Source: Candidatus Zhuqueibacterota bacterium (GTDB taxonomy: Bacteria; Zhuqueibacterota; Zhuqueibacteria; Residuimicrobiales; Krinioviventaceae). Taken from it: 14,307 nucleotides of DNA. Position 1 is the first letter of the stretch. Each line of letters begins with the position of its first letter. Made by a program: the position numbers and the translations under genes. Below the pieces are notes generated by a model. The model was not told the DNA's origin. It did no database searches and saw only the letters and a program-made list of their open reading frames with translations. Below are positions 13,620-14,307 of the stretch, piece after piece. The DNA lies in assembly GCA_003854995.1 (NCBI GenBank), contig RQOI01000144.1, positions 1 through 14,307 of the forward strand, given 5' to 3'.

Positions 13620-14307
13620 TCAATCCGTCCTTTGACGATGTTACTTCCTGATTTGAGTCCATAGACATCGGTGACGAATATCTGATAGTAATAGTCGGTT
13701 TTGCGCACGACGCTCCTGTCCTGGAACTGTGTTTCAGCGATTTCGCTGATGATGCGAATCGGCGCGAACAGCGTGTCGACGGTTTCGTTCAGTGAGCGAT
13801 AGAGCTGATAATTGGCAAAGTCTTCCGCCGTACTCGGCGACCACGTGAGGGTGAGCGACGTCGAGTCGTCATTGATCGCCTGCGACAGCATCACCGGTTT
13901 TGGCGGATTATTCGGCGGACTCATTGCCGAGACGACATTGCTGGCTGAATAGTTGCCGGCTTTATCGAATGCATAAATACGATAATAATACAGAGTGGAG
14001 GGATCGAGCTTGCTGTCGACATACCGCACTGTGCTGGGATCGGTAATTTCTGTCACCAGGGTCGAACTCAAGCTGACGAAAGTGTTCACCGAACGATACA
14101 GTTGATAAAATGCAAAATCCAGATCATTGTTCACTGTCCATCGCAGTGCCAGCGACGGCGTGCTCGCGCCACCGTTTGATGGTTCAAGCAATGATATGGG
14201 GCTCGGCACCTGGCTGAACACGATGGTCTCTGTCGCGCTGAGACTGGCCGCTTGATTGCCCAGCGCATCTGTGAACTTGCCGAAGATCTGCGCATTCCGC
14301 AGTTCCA
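13616..14307 (-). CDS. Fibronectin type III repeat protein (partial, 5' end outside window)
   Basis: The C-terminal 229 residues of a larger, probably exported protein; the frame is open to the right edge. It holds two complete FN3 domains, about 38-128 and 129-229 of the visible part. They are clear tandem copies: Trp56/Trp155 and YQLYRS at 67-72/166-171, a 99-residue period, with YYYRIYAFDKAGN and YYYQIFVTDVYG as matching F-strand regions. The first ~28 residues (KFTDALGNQA) look like the end of another Ig-like repeat. The protein stops right after the last repeat, with no PEP-CTERM, LPXTG or Por-secretion tail. It overlaps the exporter gene by ATGA, so the two are made together. The function is unknown: carbohydrate binding, adhesion or scaffolding of the glycan are possibilities. 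Confidence 0.85.
   Translation of the reverse strand, partial: ELRNAQIFGKFTDALGNQAASLSATETIVFSQVPSPISLLEPSNGGASTPSLALRWTVNNDLDFAFYQLYRSVNTFVSLSSTLVTEITDPSTVRYVDSKLDPSTLYYYRIYAFDKAGNYSASNVVSAMSPPNNPPKPVMLSQAINDDSTSLTLTWSPSTAEDFANYQLYRSLNETVDTLFAPIRIISEIAETQFQDRSVVRKTDYYYQIFVTDVYGLKSGSNIVKGRIE

Noticed and set aside
13616..14221. Treating the FN3 gene as complete from the GTG at 14221
   Set aside because: The frame stays open to the window edge, with repeat-like sequence before that codon and no ribosome-binding site, so the gene continues outside.

Overview
The window is one long run of genes on the minus strand, read from right to left. Thirteen clear genes plus one candidate small ORF are packed with gaps of at most 63 bases or with 4-13 base overlaps. 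All recognisable products belong to assembly, modification and export of a surface or extracellular polysaccharide. There is no tRNA, rRNA, CRISPR array, transposase or convincing terminator. The outer-membrane-type SLBB exporter, the separate Wzz-like protein and the tyrosine kinase point to a diderm (Gram-negative-type) bacterium with mid-range GC. The mix of XrtA-type exopolysaccharide genes with fibronectin type III (FN3) surface proteins would suit an uncultured lineage such as the FCB/KSB1/Calditrichota groups, but that placement is a guess.

Upstream half (about 14307 down to 6958): the C-terminal end of an FN3-repeat protein (start outside the window), an SLBB/Poly_export exporter, a Wzz/GNVR chain-length protein, a stand-alone BY-type tyrosine kinase with a Tyr-rich tail, a DUF3473-type polysaccharide deacetylase, a FemAB-like protein and a GT4-type glycosyltransferase. 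The last three resemble the families that accompany exosortase A (XrtA/EpsH) exopolysaccharide loci. No exosortase, PEP-CTERM protein, flippase, polymerase or initiating sugar transferase is visible here.

Downstream half (6894 down to 1): a nucleotide-sugar tailoring cassette. It holds two paralogous three-domain sugar C-methyltransferases (NovU/TylC3/TcaB9 type) on either side of an SDR epimerase/dehydratase, then an RmlC-like 3,5-epimerase, a DUF4910/DUF2172 zinc-peptidase-like protein with a C-terminal winged helix, a divergent glucose-1-phosphate cytidylyltransferase, and a PIG-L-type N-deacetylase cut by the window edge. I infer a pathway to a CDP-activated, probably branched (C-methylated) and de-N-acylated sugar that is built into the exported glycan.

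The points most worth following are: (i) the methyltransferase at 5626-6894 has lost the catalytic Glu-His pair (YHEH becomes YHQN) that its neighbour keeps; (ii) a 58-codon ORF at 5453-5629 fills the only sizeable gap exactly, with ATGA overlaps at both ends; (iii) the DUF4910/PIG-L/cytidylyltransferase/RmlC/SDR/C-methyltransferase set has no recognisable dedicated 4,6-dehydratase and no obvious described product; (iv) an FN3 protein is translationally coupled to the polysaccharide exporter.
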